Assembly (NCBI GenBank): GCA_016124575.1
Contig: WGNM01000016.1
Coordinates: 165,478 to 229,477, forward strand
DNA length: 64,000 bases
Reading direction: 5' to 3'
Source: Cryomorphaceae bacterium
Lineage (GTDB): Bacteria > Bacteroidota > Bacteroidia > Flavobacteriales_D > Sanyastnellaceae
The notes beneath the pieces are model-generated. The model ran no database searches. It was not told where the DNA came from and saw nothing but the letters and a program-made list of their open reading frames with translations. This document shows positions 34,463-44,895 of this stretch, piece by piece (the first letter of the stretch is position 1; each line of letters begins with the position of its first letter). Position numbers and translations under genes: made by a program.

Positions 34463-36577
34463 ATGGAAAACGGTATCGCCAAATTAGTTATTTCACTGTG
34501 TTTGACTTTGGTCACCACCATTGCTATGGGGCAGTTACCAGCACCTGTAGTTGCGTGCACATCAGTGAATGCTGCCGGTGCGATCACCCTGACTTGGAGC
34601 CAACCGGCCGACCCAGGAGGTATCTTCGCAGGCTATGAACTGTATGAATACAATGTCGGCACTGGCGCTTCTTCCCTTATCACCACAATAACAAACTACA
34701 ACACCACCAGCTATACCATTCCAGGCTACAACGGCAATACAAATGCGTATTGCTTCTACCTTCAAACAGATGCTACTGGCGCCAACCCTACCTCTGGCCC
34801 GTCAGATACCATTTGCAACATAAACTTATCAGCCAGTGCAGCCGTTACCCCGGGCATTGTTGAACTTTCTTGGAATTTTCCTTACATCACAGACCCAGCG
34901 AGCATTGGCGGCGACTTTACCATTTTTATGGAGTATCCAGCCGGCACTTGGTCGATCATCGAAACCTTGCCATATGCACTTGGCAACAACCTTTACAATT
35001 ACGAAGTAAACATTTGTGCAGGGGTATTGAATTTTCAGATCAGACACACCACGGGTGGATTGTGCAATAGCTTCTCAAACACTGACGGCGGTGCATTCTC
35101 TGATCAAATTGACCCCACAGCGCCGTTCATAACAAGTGTTGACGTTGATAGCTTAACGAACAATGCCACCATTTCGTGGGCACCACCCACCCAACCCGAT
35201 GTGGCTGGTTATATCGTTTACCTTTGTGTGTCAGGATTGAATGCTACACCCATTCAGACAATTTTCGATCCTACAATAACGTCGTGGACGAATCCAAACT
35301 CCATGGCCGATGTCTTTCCAGAAAATTACAACATCGCAGCATTTGACGATTGTTTTACAGCCGGACAACCCGACCCAGGAGCCGCTAACCTGACGTGTAC
35401 AAATACGGTTTTTCTTGCTACCCAATGGGCCAGCTGCACCGATTTTGTCAATCTCAACTGGTTGCCCTTCGAAGGCTGGCCAAACGGTGTCGACCACTAC
35501 GACATTTATGCGCGTGAAGAAGTAATTCCGGGCAGTGGCATTTTCAATCCGAGTTATCTCCTGGCTTCTGTTTCGGGCAATATTACTACGTACATACATG
35601 AAAATGCACCTTTGGGATCTACGATGTACTATCGCGTTGAAGCATTCGCATCTGGCTTGCCTTATACCGCCGGAAGCAATACCAGGCTGCTCACCCTCGC
35701 CTACCCTACCCCACCTCAATTTACATACATCAGCCACGCAACTGTAAACTCAGAAACCGAAGTTGAAATTAAAGTGAAGCTCGACCCTACGGTAACCAAC
35801 CCCCACACGTATGAGTTGCAGCGTCTCAACAACCTCAACACTTTCGAACCAATTGCACAGTCTACACAAGTTGCAAGCAATGAAATTGTGTTCTTTGACA
35901 ACGACATCGAAACCAGCGAAGAAAGCTACACATACCGCGTGCTTGTGACCAACAACTGCGGCGACTCAATTGCAACTTCCAACATTGGAAAAACAATTCT
36001 GGCCTCCGGTCTAGCGAACACGCACCGATTGGTGAATACTATTTTTTGGACCACCTATGAAGATTGGGATCAAGGGGTTGATGAATACCAAATTTTTAGG
36101 CGCATCGACGGACAAGAATTCCCAACTTTGGTAACCACCATGCCTGCTGGTGTTGGATTTCATGAAGACGATGTAAGCGCACTACTGTATACTGAAGGTG
36201 AGTTTTGCTACACCATCGTTGCCTTAGAAACCCCAAACACCTTTTCTTTTCCTGACGCCTCCATTTCTAATGAAATTTGTCTGACCCAGGAACCCGTCAT
36301 CTGGATCCCGAATGCCTTTGTCGTAAACGGATACAACAACATCTTTCTGCCTGTTATTTCTTTTGCCGATTTCGATAATTACAAAATGGAGATCTACAGC
36401 CGCTGGGGTGGTGTTATTTTTCAATCAGATGACATCGAACAAGGTTGGGACGGTACTTACAATGATGAGCTAGTGCCTGAAGGACTCTATGCCTACTTCA
36501 TATCTGTTTCTGACGGAGCAGGTAGGATTTTCGAAGAAAGAGGTACCCTGACCTTGCTAATTTCAGGAATAGATTAA
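34463..36577 (+). CDS. Large FN3-like surface protein with T9SS type-B (gliding motility-type) C-terminal domain
   Basis: This 704-residue exported protein has a signal peptide (NGIAKLVISLCLTLVTTIAMGQ) and six or so fibronectin type-III-like modules of about 90-100 residues, recognisable by L-x-W and Y-x-(V/I) patterns such as GAITLTWSQP, ATISWAPPTQPDVAGYIVY and SYTYRVLVTNNCG. The last 90 residues form the CHU_C/gliding-motility-associated domain: IPNAFVVNGYNNIFLP, MEIYSRWGGVIFQS, GWDGTYNDELVPEGLYAYF. This is the T9SS type-B sorting signal. The product should be secreted to the surface, possibly as an adhesin. ATG 34463 is chosen over 34439 because it sits directly before the basic n-region. 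Confidence 0.88.
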   Translation: MENGIAKLVISLCLTLVTTIAMGQLPAPVVACTSVNAAGAITLTWSQPADPGGIFAGYELYEYNVGTGASSLITTITNYNTTSYTIPGYNGNTNAYCFYLQTDATGANPTSGPSDTICNINLSASAAVTPGIVELSWNFPYITDPASIGGDFTIFMEYPAGTWSIIETLPYALGNNLYNYEVNICAGVLNFQIRHTTGGLCNSFSNTDGGAFSDQIDPTAPFITSVDVDSLTNNATISWAPPTQPDVAGYIVYLCVSGLNATPIQTIFDPTITSWTNPNSMADVFPENYNIAAFDDCFTAGQPDPGAANLTCTNTVFLATQWASCTDFVNLNWLPFEGWPNGVDHYDIYAREEVIPGSGIFNPSYLLASVSGNITTYIHENAPLGSTMYYRVEAFASGLPYTAGSNTRLLTLAYPTPPQFTYISHATVNSETEVEIKVKLDPTVTNPHTYELQRLNNLNTFEPIAQSTQVASNEIVFFDNDIETSEESYTYRVLVTNNCGDSIATSNIGKTILASGLANTHRLVNTIFWTTYEDWDQGVDEYQIFRRIDGQEFPTLVTTMPAGVGFHEDDVSALLYTEGEFCYTIVALETPNTFSFPDASISNEICLTQEPVIWIPNAFVVNGYNNIFLPVISFADFDNYKMEIYSRWGGVIFQSDDIEQGWDGTYNDELVPEGLYAYFISVSDGAGRIFEERGTLTLLISGID

Positions 36578-36602
36578 TCGTGCATAAGCCGTCATTTTTT
36601 GA

Positions 36603-38111
<1,509 letters not shown>

Positions 38112-38173
38112 CAGTGTGTTAACTAATCTCAATTGTTTACCTTTAGCACCCCAAAACTTAAATCACCTTTAGT

Positions 38174-40135
38174 ATGTTCCGTATTTTCAGTTGTATTGCT
38201 GCCCTTGTGCTAACGTTCTCAACGTTAAATGTAATTGCCCAACCGGGATCCGGTACCGTATTGACCGTTGAAAACGAGAAAGTTAGTCGCAATGATTTTG
38301 AAAGCATATTCAAAAAAAATAACCGCGACACTGTTGTAACCCAAGCTTCCATTGATGAATACATGGAGCTGTTCATCAACTTCAAATTGAAAGTCCGCGA
38401 AGCGCGTGAAGAAGGCCTTGATACGAACGATGCTTTCAAACGCGAATTAAAAGGATACCGCAAGCAATTGGCTCGCCCTTACCTCATCGATAATGATTTG
38501 CTCGACGAATTGGTGCGCGAGGCTTACGACAGAAGCAGCACTGAAATAAAAGCAACCCACATTCTGATCAAAGTCGATCAAAATGCTCGTCCAGAAGACA
38601 CCTTAAAAGCATACAACCGTGCTTTGAAACTTCGCGAACGCATTCTTGCTGGCGAAGATTTTGCAGATGTAGCGCGCTCAAAAGGCGGCTCCGATGATCC
38701 TTCTGTGCGTGATAACGGAGGCGATCTGGGCTATTTCTCTGCTTTTCAAATGGTATACCCATTCGAAAGCGCAGCCTTCAACACCCCGGCGGGAGAAATT
38801 TCAATGCCAATCAGAACAAGATATGGCTACCACATCGTGAAAACACTTGATCGCAGACCTGCAAGAGGAGAAATAAGGGTTGCACACATCATGGTGCGCA
38901 GTCAAAATTCTCAAGATCCTGCCAGCATTGCAGAGGCAGAAAGCAAGGTGCGCGAGATATACCAAAAGCTTCAAGAAGGAAGCGACTTTAGCGAAATGGC
39001 TATGCGCTTTTCTCAAGACGCCAGCACCGCTAAAAACGGAGGTGAACTGCCTTGGTTCGGAACAGGGAAAATGGTAGAAGAATTCGAAAATGCTTCGTTT
39101 GCGCTAAAAGCGGATGGTGAAATTACCGAGCCTTTTAAATCTTCTTATGGCTGGCATATCGTGAAACGTCTCGAATACCGTCCGGTGGCTTCATACGAAG
39201 AAAGCGAACCTGAATTGCGCAAAAAAGTAAGCCGTGACTCACGTGCTGAACTAACAAAATCTTCTTTCCTGACAAAGCTGCGCAAACAATATGGCACCAC
39301 CGTCAATGCAAAATCGTTGAAGCCTATTTATAAAGCAGCCGACCACGACAGTGCCTTTGTAAACACCAACTCCATTAAGGTGAAGAAATTAAAGAAGTTG
39401 AACAAAGAGCTGTTCAGCATCGATGGCAAAGCATACACTTCTCGACAGTTCTATGACTACCTGATTGGCACCAAAGTACGCCGACGTGACCTAACAGGCC
39501 GTGAAGTTGTTGATGAGCAATTGAATGAATACATCGACAAAGAACTAATTGATTACGAAGACAGCAAATTGGAATCGAAATACAACGATTTTAGATTGCT
39601 GATGAACGAATACAACGACGGAATCTTGTTGTTTGAGTTGACAGATAGAAAGGTATGGTCGAAAGCTGTGAAAGACACGCTGGGACTTGAAGCTTTTTAT
39701 GAAGCAAACAAACAAAACTTCATGTGGAAAGAACGTGCAACCGCTGCAACGTTTACGTGTGCAAATGACGACATCGCAAAGAAGGTCGCCAAACTGCTTG
39801 CTAAAGGAAAAACACCACAGGAAGTGAAAGAAGAGTTGAACAAAGACTCTAATTTGAATGTGACGCTGGAAGAGGGTACTTGGGAAAAAGGTGACAACAG
39901 TGTTTTAGATCAGGCAACGTGGAAACAAGGTGCCGTTTCAACCGTTGCTGATAAAAGCCAATCAACCATCGTACAAGTGCAAGAAGTAATACCCGCTACT
40001 GAAAAGAAATTGGATGAGGCGAAAGGTATGATTACCGCTGAATATCAGAGCTATCTAGAAAAAGAATGGATCAAGGCACTGCGTTCGAAGTACAACTTCA
40101 GCGTAAACCGCGATGTACTTTACAGTATTAAATGA
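38174..40135 (+). CDS. Periplasmic parvulin-type peptidyl-prolyl isomerase with two PPIase domains
   Basis: This 653-residue exported protein has a signal peptide (FRIFSCIAALVLTFSTLNVIAQ), a SurA-N-like helical domain, and two parvulin domains at about 125-225 (ATHILIKVDQ, GEDFADVARSKGGSDD, GYHIVKTL) and 232-335 (RVAHIMVRSQ, SDFSEMAMRFSQD, GWHIVKRL). The remaining 300 residues look like a second chaperone-type helical region. It should assist folding or transport of outer-membrane proteins in the periplasm. It overlaps the next gene by ATGA and heads a three-gene set of related exported proteins. Confidence 0.92.
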   Translation: MFRIFSCIAALVLTFSTLNVIAQPGSGTVLTVENEKVSRNDFESIFKKNNRDTVVTQASIDEYMELFINFKLKVREAREEGLDTNDAFKRELKGYRKQLARPYLIDNDLLDELVREAYDRSSTEIKATHILIKVDQNARPEDTLKAYNRALKLRERILAGEDFADVARSKGGSDDPSVRDNGGDLGYFSAFQMVYPFESAAFNTPAGEISMPIRTRYGYHIVKTLDRRPARGEIRVAHIMVRSQNSQDPASIAEAESKVREIYQKLQEGSDFSEMAMRFSQDASTAKNGGELPWFGTGKMVEEFENASFALKADGEITEPFKSSYGWHIVKRLEYRPVASYEESEPELRKKVSRDSRAELTKSSFLTKLRKQYGTTVNAKSLKPIYKAADHDSAFVNTNSIKVKKLKKLNKELFSIDGKAYTSRQFYDYLIGTKVRRRDLTGREVVDEQLNEYIDKELIDYEDSKLESKYNDFRLLMNEYNDGILLFELTDRKVWSKAVKDTLGLEAFYEANKQNFMWKERATAATFTCANDDIAKKVAKLLAKGKTPQEVKEELNKDSNLNVTLEEGTWEKGDNSVLDQATWKQGAVSTVADKSQSTIVQVQEVIPATEKKLDEAKGMITAEYQSYLEKEWIKALRSKYNFSVNRDVLYSIK

Positions 40136-40989
40136 TTCTGACCAGGTATCTTGCTGTTTTTGTATTGCTGACATCGTGTTCAACATCCGGCGAGCAAGCC
40201 GAATTAGCGAATCCGAATGTTGCAGCAAAAGCCTATAACCACGAACTGTTATGGGATGAAATCTCAGCAATTGTGCCTGATTTAGCAACTCCGGAAGATA
40301 GCGCGCTATTGGCCGAACGGTATATCACCGACTGGCTGAAAGAACATGTTTTATTGCACCAAGCTGAAGCTGCCTTGCCTGAGTCGGAAAAACAATTTGC
40401 CGATGAACTTGAAAGATATCGCCGCACTTTGCTGACCTATGCCTACGAGAACTCTTTTGTCCAACAACGCCTAGACACAACAATTTCCAGCGCCGAATTG
40501 GAGTCTTTTTACACCGAAAATCAAGACATCTTCACGCTGAAAGACTACATTGTGAAGGTTAAATTCTGCATTGTAGACAAGCAAACCACCAAGCTCAAAA
40601 GGTTCAGAAAATTGTTCGACAGCCCCTTGGCGTCTGACCTAGTTGCACTTGAACAATTTTGTGTAGACAACGGAGCAGCATACTATGTGAATGTTGACGA
40701 GTGGATGTATGTAGAAGAGCTTTTGACAAAATTCCCACTTGAGCTGTATGATATTGAAGGGTTTCTTCGTCATACGCGTAAGGCAGAGTTCGAAAAAGGC
40801 GACAAAATCTATTTCATAAAGGTTTTGGATGTCCAATACAAAGACAATATATCACCGTTAGACTTGGTTAAGAACCAAGTGCGTGATTTGATACTCAACC
40901 GCCGAAAGAAAGAGTTGTTGGTGAAAATGCGTGAAGACCTCTTCCGCAGCGCAATGGCGAATAAAAACATTGAAAAACTGTACGAATGA
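40132..40989 (+). CDS. SurA-like lipoprotein without a recognisable PPIase domain
   Basis: This 285-residue protein begins with a lipoprotein signal (LAVFVLLTSC, lipid-modified Cys16). Its helical pattern (WDEISAIVPDL, ERYITDWLKEHVLLHQAE, VRDLILNRRKKELLVKM at the end) resembles the N- and C-terminal chaperone parts of SurA/PpiC proteins, but I see no parvulin motifs in the centre. It lies between two true parvulin genes with ATGA overlaps on both sides, which supports a role as an auxiliary periplasmic chaperone anchored to a membrane. Its function is inferred from context and secondary-structure impression only. Confidence 0.7.
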   Translation: MILTRYLAVFVLLTSCSTSGEQAELANPNVAAKAYNHELLWDEISAIVPDLATPEDSALLAERYITDWLKEHVLLHQAEAALPESEKQFADELERYRRTLLTYAYENSFVQQRLDTTISSAELESFYTENQDIFTLKDYIVKVKFCIVDKQTTKLKRFRKLFDSPLASDLVALEQFCVDNGAAYYVNVDEWMYVEELLTKFPLELYDIEGFLRHTRKAEFEKGDKIYFIKVLDVQYKDNISPLDLVKNQVRDLILNRRKKELLVKMREDLFRSAMANKNIEKLYE

Positions 40990-42335
40990 AGCATATATTG
41001 GCCGTCATCGGTACATTCTTGAGCCTTGCAGCATGGGCCCAGCCTCAAGGAGAAGTAATTGAACGCATCATTGGTGTTGTTGGCGGTGAAATCATGCTTC
41101 AAAGCGAACTCGAAGGCGATGTGCTGCAAATGAAAATGCAAGGCACCGACCCGTCATCAGACGACGTTTGCTCGGCAGTTGAACAATTGCTTTTTCAAAA
41201 GCTACTTCTCAACCAAGCAAAAATTGATAGTTTGGAAGTATCAGAGGCCGAAATTCAAGCGCAAATCGAAAACCGCTTGAGTTACTTCCTGCAGATGTTT
41301 GGCACCGTAGAAGCTTTTGAAAAAGAATACGGTAAAACAATCGCTCAGTGGAAAGCAGAATTTCACGACCCCATCAAAGAACAACTGCTCGTTGAACGCA
41401 TGCGGTACTCTCTCGACAACAAAGTAACGGCTACCCCGAAAGAGGTGCGCAACTTCTTCGAAAGCATACCCAAAGACAGTATTCCGCTTATTAGCGAAGA
41501 AATACAATACAGTCAACTGGTCATTGAGCCAAAACCTACTGAAATAGAAAAAGCGCGGATTCGAGCCATTGCAGACTCGGTGCGGACATTGGTTACTACC
41601 GGAAAAATGACCATGACCATTGCTGCGTTGCGCTTTTCTGACGACCCTGGATCAAAATACAAAGGCGGATGCTATGAAAATGTCCGCAAAGGAGCTTTTG
41701 TCCCTGAATACGAAGCAGCCGTGCAATCAACAAAAGAAGGCGAGTATTCACCTGTTTTTGAAAGCGACTTTGGTTACCACTTCGTTAAGGTTTCTGAAAA
41801 ACGCGGTGAGGTGTTCTCCTCTTGTCACGTCCTCTTCTCACCAAAAGTGAACGAATACGACTTGGTTGCCGCCTCTGCAAAACTCGACAGCATTACCCTC
41901 GCCATTCAAAACGATAGCATCAGCTTTTACAAAGCCGCCTTGCGCTATTCTACCGATGACGACACCCGCAACCAAGGTGGAAAAGTAACCAACTACCAAG
42001 AAGGTGGCTTGCGACACAACGTCGACAACCTCGACCGCAATGTCTTTTTCGTTTTAGACAAGTTGAAAGTGGGTGAGATTTCACAGCCTATATCTCTCGA
42101 AACTCCAAGCGGAACACCCTACTACGTGATTTTGCGCCTCGATGCGAGAACAGCTGCCCACAAGGCGAACATGACTGATGACTACCTGCTCTTTAAGCAA
42201 CAAGCAGAAGCAAAAATGCGCGCTGAGTCATTTAATAAATGGGTACAGAAACGAATTACGCTAACCTACGTTAAAGTCAACGATGAATATAAAGATTGTG
42301 AATTCCAGTTCCCTTGGGTGAAATCAAATCTGTAA
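40986..42335 (+). CDS. SurA-like peptidyl-prolyl isomerase
   Basis: This 449-residue exported protein has a signal peptide (KHILAVIGTFLSLAAWAQ), the SurA N-terminal motif VIERIIGVVGGEIMLQSELE, and two parvulin-like domains at about 170-275 (YSQLVIEPKP, RFSDDPGSKYKGG, FGYHFVKV) and 278-380 (SSCHVLFSP, RYSTDDDTRNQGG). The total length is close to E. coli SurA (428). It should be the main SurA-type chaperone for outer-membrane proteins. It is coupled by ATGA to the lipoprotein gene upstream. A 45-base gap leads to the MoxR gene. Confidence 0.92.
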   Translation: MKHILAVIGTFLSLAAWAQPQGEVIERIIGVVGGEIMLQSELEGDVLQMKMQGTDPSSDDVCSAVEQLLFQKLLLNQAKIDSLEVSEAEIQAQIENRLSYFLQMFGTVEAFEKEYGKTIAQWKAEFHDPIKEQLLVERMRYSLDNKVTATPKEVRNFFESIPKDSIPLISEEIQYSQLVIEPKPTEIEKARIRAIADSVRTLVTTGKMTMTIAALRFSDDPGSKYKGGCYENVRKGAFVPEYEAAVQSTKEGEYSPVFESDFGYHFVKVSEKRGEVFSSCHVLFSPKVNEYDLVAASAKLDSITLAIQNDSISFYKAALRYSTDDDTRNQGGKVTNYQEGGLRHNVDNLDRNVFFVLDKLKVGEISQPISLETPSGTPYYVILRLDARTAAHKANMTDDYLLFKQQAEAKMRAESFNKWVQKRITLTYVKVNDEYKDCEFQFPWVKSNL

Positions 42336-42380
42336 TCACCAAGAAGAATCGCTATTTTCACACCATCGTTTAAAAATCCT

Positions 42381-43352
42381 ATGGCACTACCAAATTACAA
42401 GTCAGACGCTGAAGCCCTCGATCACCTTCGAGATGACTATAAAAAACTAACGCAGGAAATAGGCAAAGTAATCGTCGGACAAGACGAAGTTATACGCCAA
42501 GTGATAATCAGTATTTTCGGAAACGGACATAGTTTGTTGGTCGGAGTGCCCGGGTTAGCAAAGACTTTGCTCGTGAACACCATCGCTGAGGCCCTCGGCT
42601 TGAGCTTCAATCGCATACAGTTTACGCCCGATTTGATGCCTTCTGACATCATAGGATCTGAAATCCTTGATGAAAGTCGCCAATTCAAATTCATCAAAGG
42701 CCCACTTTTCTCGAACATCATTTTGGCGGATGAAATAAACCGTACACCACCAAAAACACAATCTGCATTGCTAGAAGCGATGCAAGAACGCGCTGTAACC
42801 ACTGCTGGGAAACGTTATCCACTCCCTGCTCCTTTCTTTGTTTTGGCAACTCAAAACCCAATTGAGCAAGAAGGTACATATCCGCTTCCTGAAGCACAGC
42901 TCGATCGCTTTATGTTCAACATCTGGGTCGACTACCCAACCTTTGCTGAAGAATTAGCTGTGGTTAAAAGTACCACTGGTGGCAGCACAACTTCGATAAA
43001 CCCAATTATCGATGGCGAGCAAATTATCTTCTTCCAACAATTGATTCGCAAGATGCCGGTGGCAGATAATGTTGTGGAATATGCTGTAAAGCTTGCTTCT
43101 AAAACCCGCCCCGGACGTGAGCATGCACCTGAAATGGTAAACAACTTCCTTTCGTGGGGAGCTGGACCTCGTGCATCACAGTATCTGATCATCGGAGCCA
43201 AATGCAATGCTGCTTTGAACGGTAAATACAGTCCAGACATTGAAGACGTGCAACAAGTAGCGCTTCCGATTCTCCGTCACCGTATCGTTCGCAACTACAA
43301 AGCTGAGGCAGAAGGATATTCAGTTGAAAAGATCATTGAGGCACTGTTCTAA
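42381..43352 (+). CDS. MoxR-family AAA+ ATPase
   Basis: This 323-residue protein is a MoxR AAA+ ATPase. The Walker A motif is GVPGLAKT (about residues 54-61), Walker B is ILADEINR, followed by the family's TPPKTQSALLEAMQER, sensor-1 ATQNPIEQEGTYPLPEAQLDRF, and RPGREHAPEMV in the lid domain. MoxR ATPases act as chaperones that assemble or activate protein complexes, usually with DUF58 and von Willebrand factor A proteins; none of these partners is adjacent here. The last 20 bases overlap the end of a gene on the opposite strand. Confidence 0.95.
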   Translation: MALPNYKSDAEALDHLRDDYKKLTQEIGKVIVGQDEVIRQVIISIFGNGHSLLVGVPGLAKTLLVNTIAEALGLSFNRIQFTPDLMPSDIIGSEILDESRQFKFIKGPLFSNIILADEINRTPPKTQSALLEAMQERAVTTAGKRYPLPAPFFVLATQNPIEQEGTYPLPEAQLDRFMFNIWVDYPTFAEELAVVKSTTGGSTTSINPIIDGEQIIFFQQLIRKMPVADNVVEYAVKLASKTRPGREHAPEMVNNFLSWGAGPRASQYLIIGAKCNAALNGKYSPDIEDVQQVALPILRHRIVRNYKAEAEGYSVEKIIEALF

Positions 43353-44205
43353 CAGTATCGAACTTTTTCACTTTCAGTTTTCTGACAATTTTCAATGCCA
43401 TATCTTCCTTTATAAAGAGGGTATATCCGGCTATCATTGCTAGTCCAAACTCAGGCAAGGTCATTCCTATGGCGATAAATCCATGAAAGCCGATGCCCAC
43501 CAATAGCAAAGGCAATCGCAATTTTTTAAACCAAACAAGAATGGGAAAAACTGTTTGGTAAGCAAGTGCGCTGTAGGTAAGCACCATCGACAGTACGCGA
43601 TTTTCCATCAAGAGATCAGCAACGGGTTTTCTAACGAAATGATCCAAATGAGCGGCATAAAACATTGCACTGCCATTTAGCCATGTGGTGCCGCGCCATT
43701 TAAAAAAAGCAGCCTCCGCATAAACCAAAACAAATTGCAGACGACAAGCCCAAAAACCCAAATTGGTTAAGGAAATGCGAAACCAATGACGCGCATTTGG
43801 TGATGCCGCAATGAGAAAGAAACCAAAAAACTGCATCAAATAAAACCCGGAGTTGAATACATAATTCGCACTGTACAGCATGAGTTGTCCGCACACAAAC
43901 ACCAACACACGCGGTACAATGCCCAAAAACCCAGAAAGCGATACAGCTACCGATACCACATACACCCACCACACCATTACCCCATGTTCAGGGTGGTAGT
44001 TCAGCCAAAACACCATATTCGCCACAAAGCCCGCATCAACAACGGTTGGCATCTGCCATGAGGAGTGTCCCCATAAAATTTCATGCATGGGCCATAAATA
44101 CAACGCATGGAGCATCATCCACGCATAGATAACCTTCTGGAATACCCAAATTGTCGCGGGACGATGCACTTTATCGGCTATTGCGCCCTCCACTCTACTC
44201 CACAT
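43333..44205 (-). CDS. HTTM-like (vitamin K-dependent carboxylase-related) membrane protein
   Basis: This 290-residue integral membrane protein has about six or seven hydrophobic helices. The N-terminal WVFQKVIYAWMMLHALYLW, the aromatic-rich FVLVYAEAAFFKWRGTTWLNG and the following FPILVWFKKLRLPLLLVGIGFHG resemble the horizontally transferred transmembrane (HTTM) domain related to vitamin K-dependent gamma-carboxylase. The segment YAEAAFFKWRGTTW is close to the family's conserved Y-x-x-A-x-x-(K)-x-x-x-x-W. The enzyme activity of bacterial HTTM proteins is mostly unknown. Its start overlaps the upstream minus-strand gene by 11 bases, so the two form a pair. Its 3' end overlaps the moxR stop region. 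Confidence 0.65.
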   Translation of the reverse strand: MWSRVEGAIADKVHRPATIWVFQKVIYAWMMLHALYLWPMHEILWGHSSWQMPTVVDAGFVANMVFWLNYHPEHGVMVWWVYVVSVAVSLSGFLGIVPRVLVFVCGQLMLYSANYVFNSGFYLMQFFGFFLIAASPNARHWFRISLTNLGFWACRLQFVLVYAEAAFFKWRGTTWLNGSAMFYAAHLDHFVRKPVADLLMENRVLSMVLTYSALAYQTVFPILVWFKKLRLPLLLVGIGFHGFIAIGMTLPEFGLAMIAGYTLFIKEDMALKIVRKLKVKKFDTVRTVPQ

Positions 44206-44794
44206 GACGATTCTCTATAACATCGAAAACAGGAAACACGAATGTCCGACTAGGCAACGAATCACCATCCCAACCGTTGGTTGGCAAAACAGAAAGCTCA
44301 ATCTGCACATTTTCTGGTCGCGCACCTAACACATATTCAAGCCGTTTCACAGAGTAATACAACCACTGGTTATACGGGCGATAGGTTAAAATCAAATCAT
44401 AGTTGGGCTTGCCTTCAACATAGGTCAGGTTCTTTCTCAAATCACCACCAAGCACCTGCAAGTATTTTTGCGACATATTTTGAACGCGCGTATTCCAGTT
44501 TAATCCAGGAATGGCTTCAGCATCATCCCATTCACTCCACGCACCATTCAATTCATAGCGTATGCGCGATTCGAATTGATCTTTCACCACATCAGGAGCA
44601 AACAACTGCCAGCCTTGGTGGAAAACAGGATTGATATACCCACTGCTTATCTCCAATGAAGTTTCTGGTAGAAAATTATTGGGCAAAGTGTAAATCAAAA
44701 CGCACGCGAAATGAAACAAACCCATGCCGAGCAATGTCGCAACTACCAACGATTTAATTTTGACATTTTTCAATAGCGCATTCACAGAAGTCAT
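44195..44794 (-). CDS. Membrane-anchored protein paired with the HTTM-like gene
   Basis: I do not firmly recognise this 199-residue protein; it resembles the DUF5819-type proteins found beside HTTM genes. One hydrophobic segment (LVVATLLGMGLFHFACVLIYTLP) near residues 14-38 precedes a hydrophilic domain with INPVFHQGWQLFAPDV, a pattern of W-x-x-F-A-P that recurs in this kind of protein. The domain is probably periplasmic. It overlaps the HTTM-like gene by 11 bases. I chose the ATG at 44794 because the longest frame (44851) adds 19 residues that do not resemble the usual N-terminus; this is uncertain. Confidence 0.55.
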   Translation of the reverse strand: MTSVNALLKNVKIKSLVVATLLGMGLFHFACVLIYTLPNNFLPETSLEISSGYINPVFHQGWQLFAPDVVKDQFESRIRYELNGAWSEWDDAEAIPGLNWNTRVQNMSQKYLQVLGGDLRKNLTYVEGKPNYDLILTYRPYNQWLYYSVKRLEYVLGARPENVQIELSVLPTNGWDGDSLPSRTFVFPVFDVIENRHVE

Positions 44795-44869
44795 TTTACT
44801 CACAATCGACTCGTCAAAAATCGACTTTTCATGGTGATAAACAATATTCACCTTTTATTTACACATTAG

Positions 44870-44877
44870 TACATTTG
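44870..44877 (+). promoter_or_regulatory. fahA: Possible -7 promoter element of fumarylacetoacetase (TACATTTG)
   Basis: The octamer fits TAnnTTTG and lies 18 bases upstream of the ATG at 44896 in the divergent intergenic region. The -33 element is not evident. Confidence 0.4.
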
Positions 44878-44895
44878 TAACAAAGCAATTACATT

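Noticed and set aside
34012..34587. 191-residue minus-strand open frame spanning the gap between nitronate monooxygenase and the FN3-like gene
   Set aside because: Most of it is antisense to two well-supported genes, and the gap part contains a forward -7 element.
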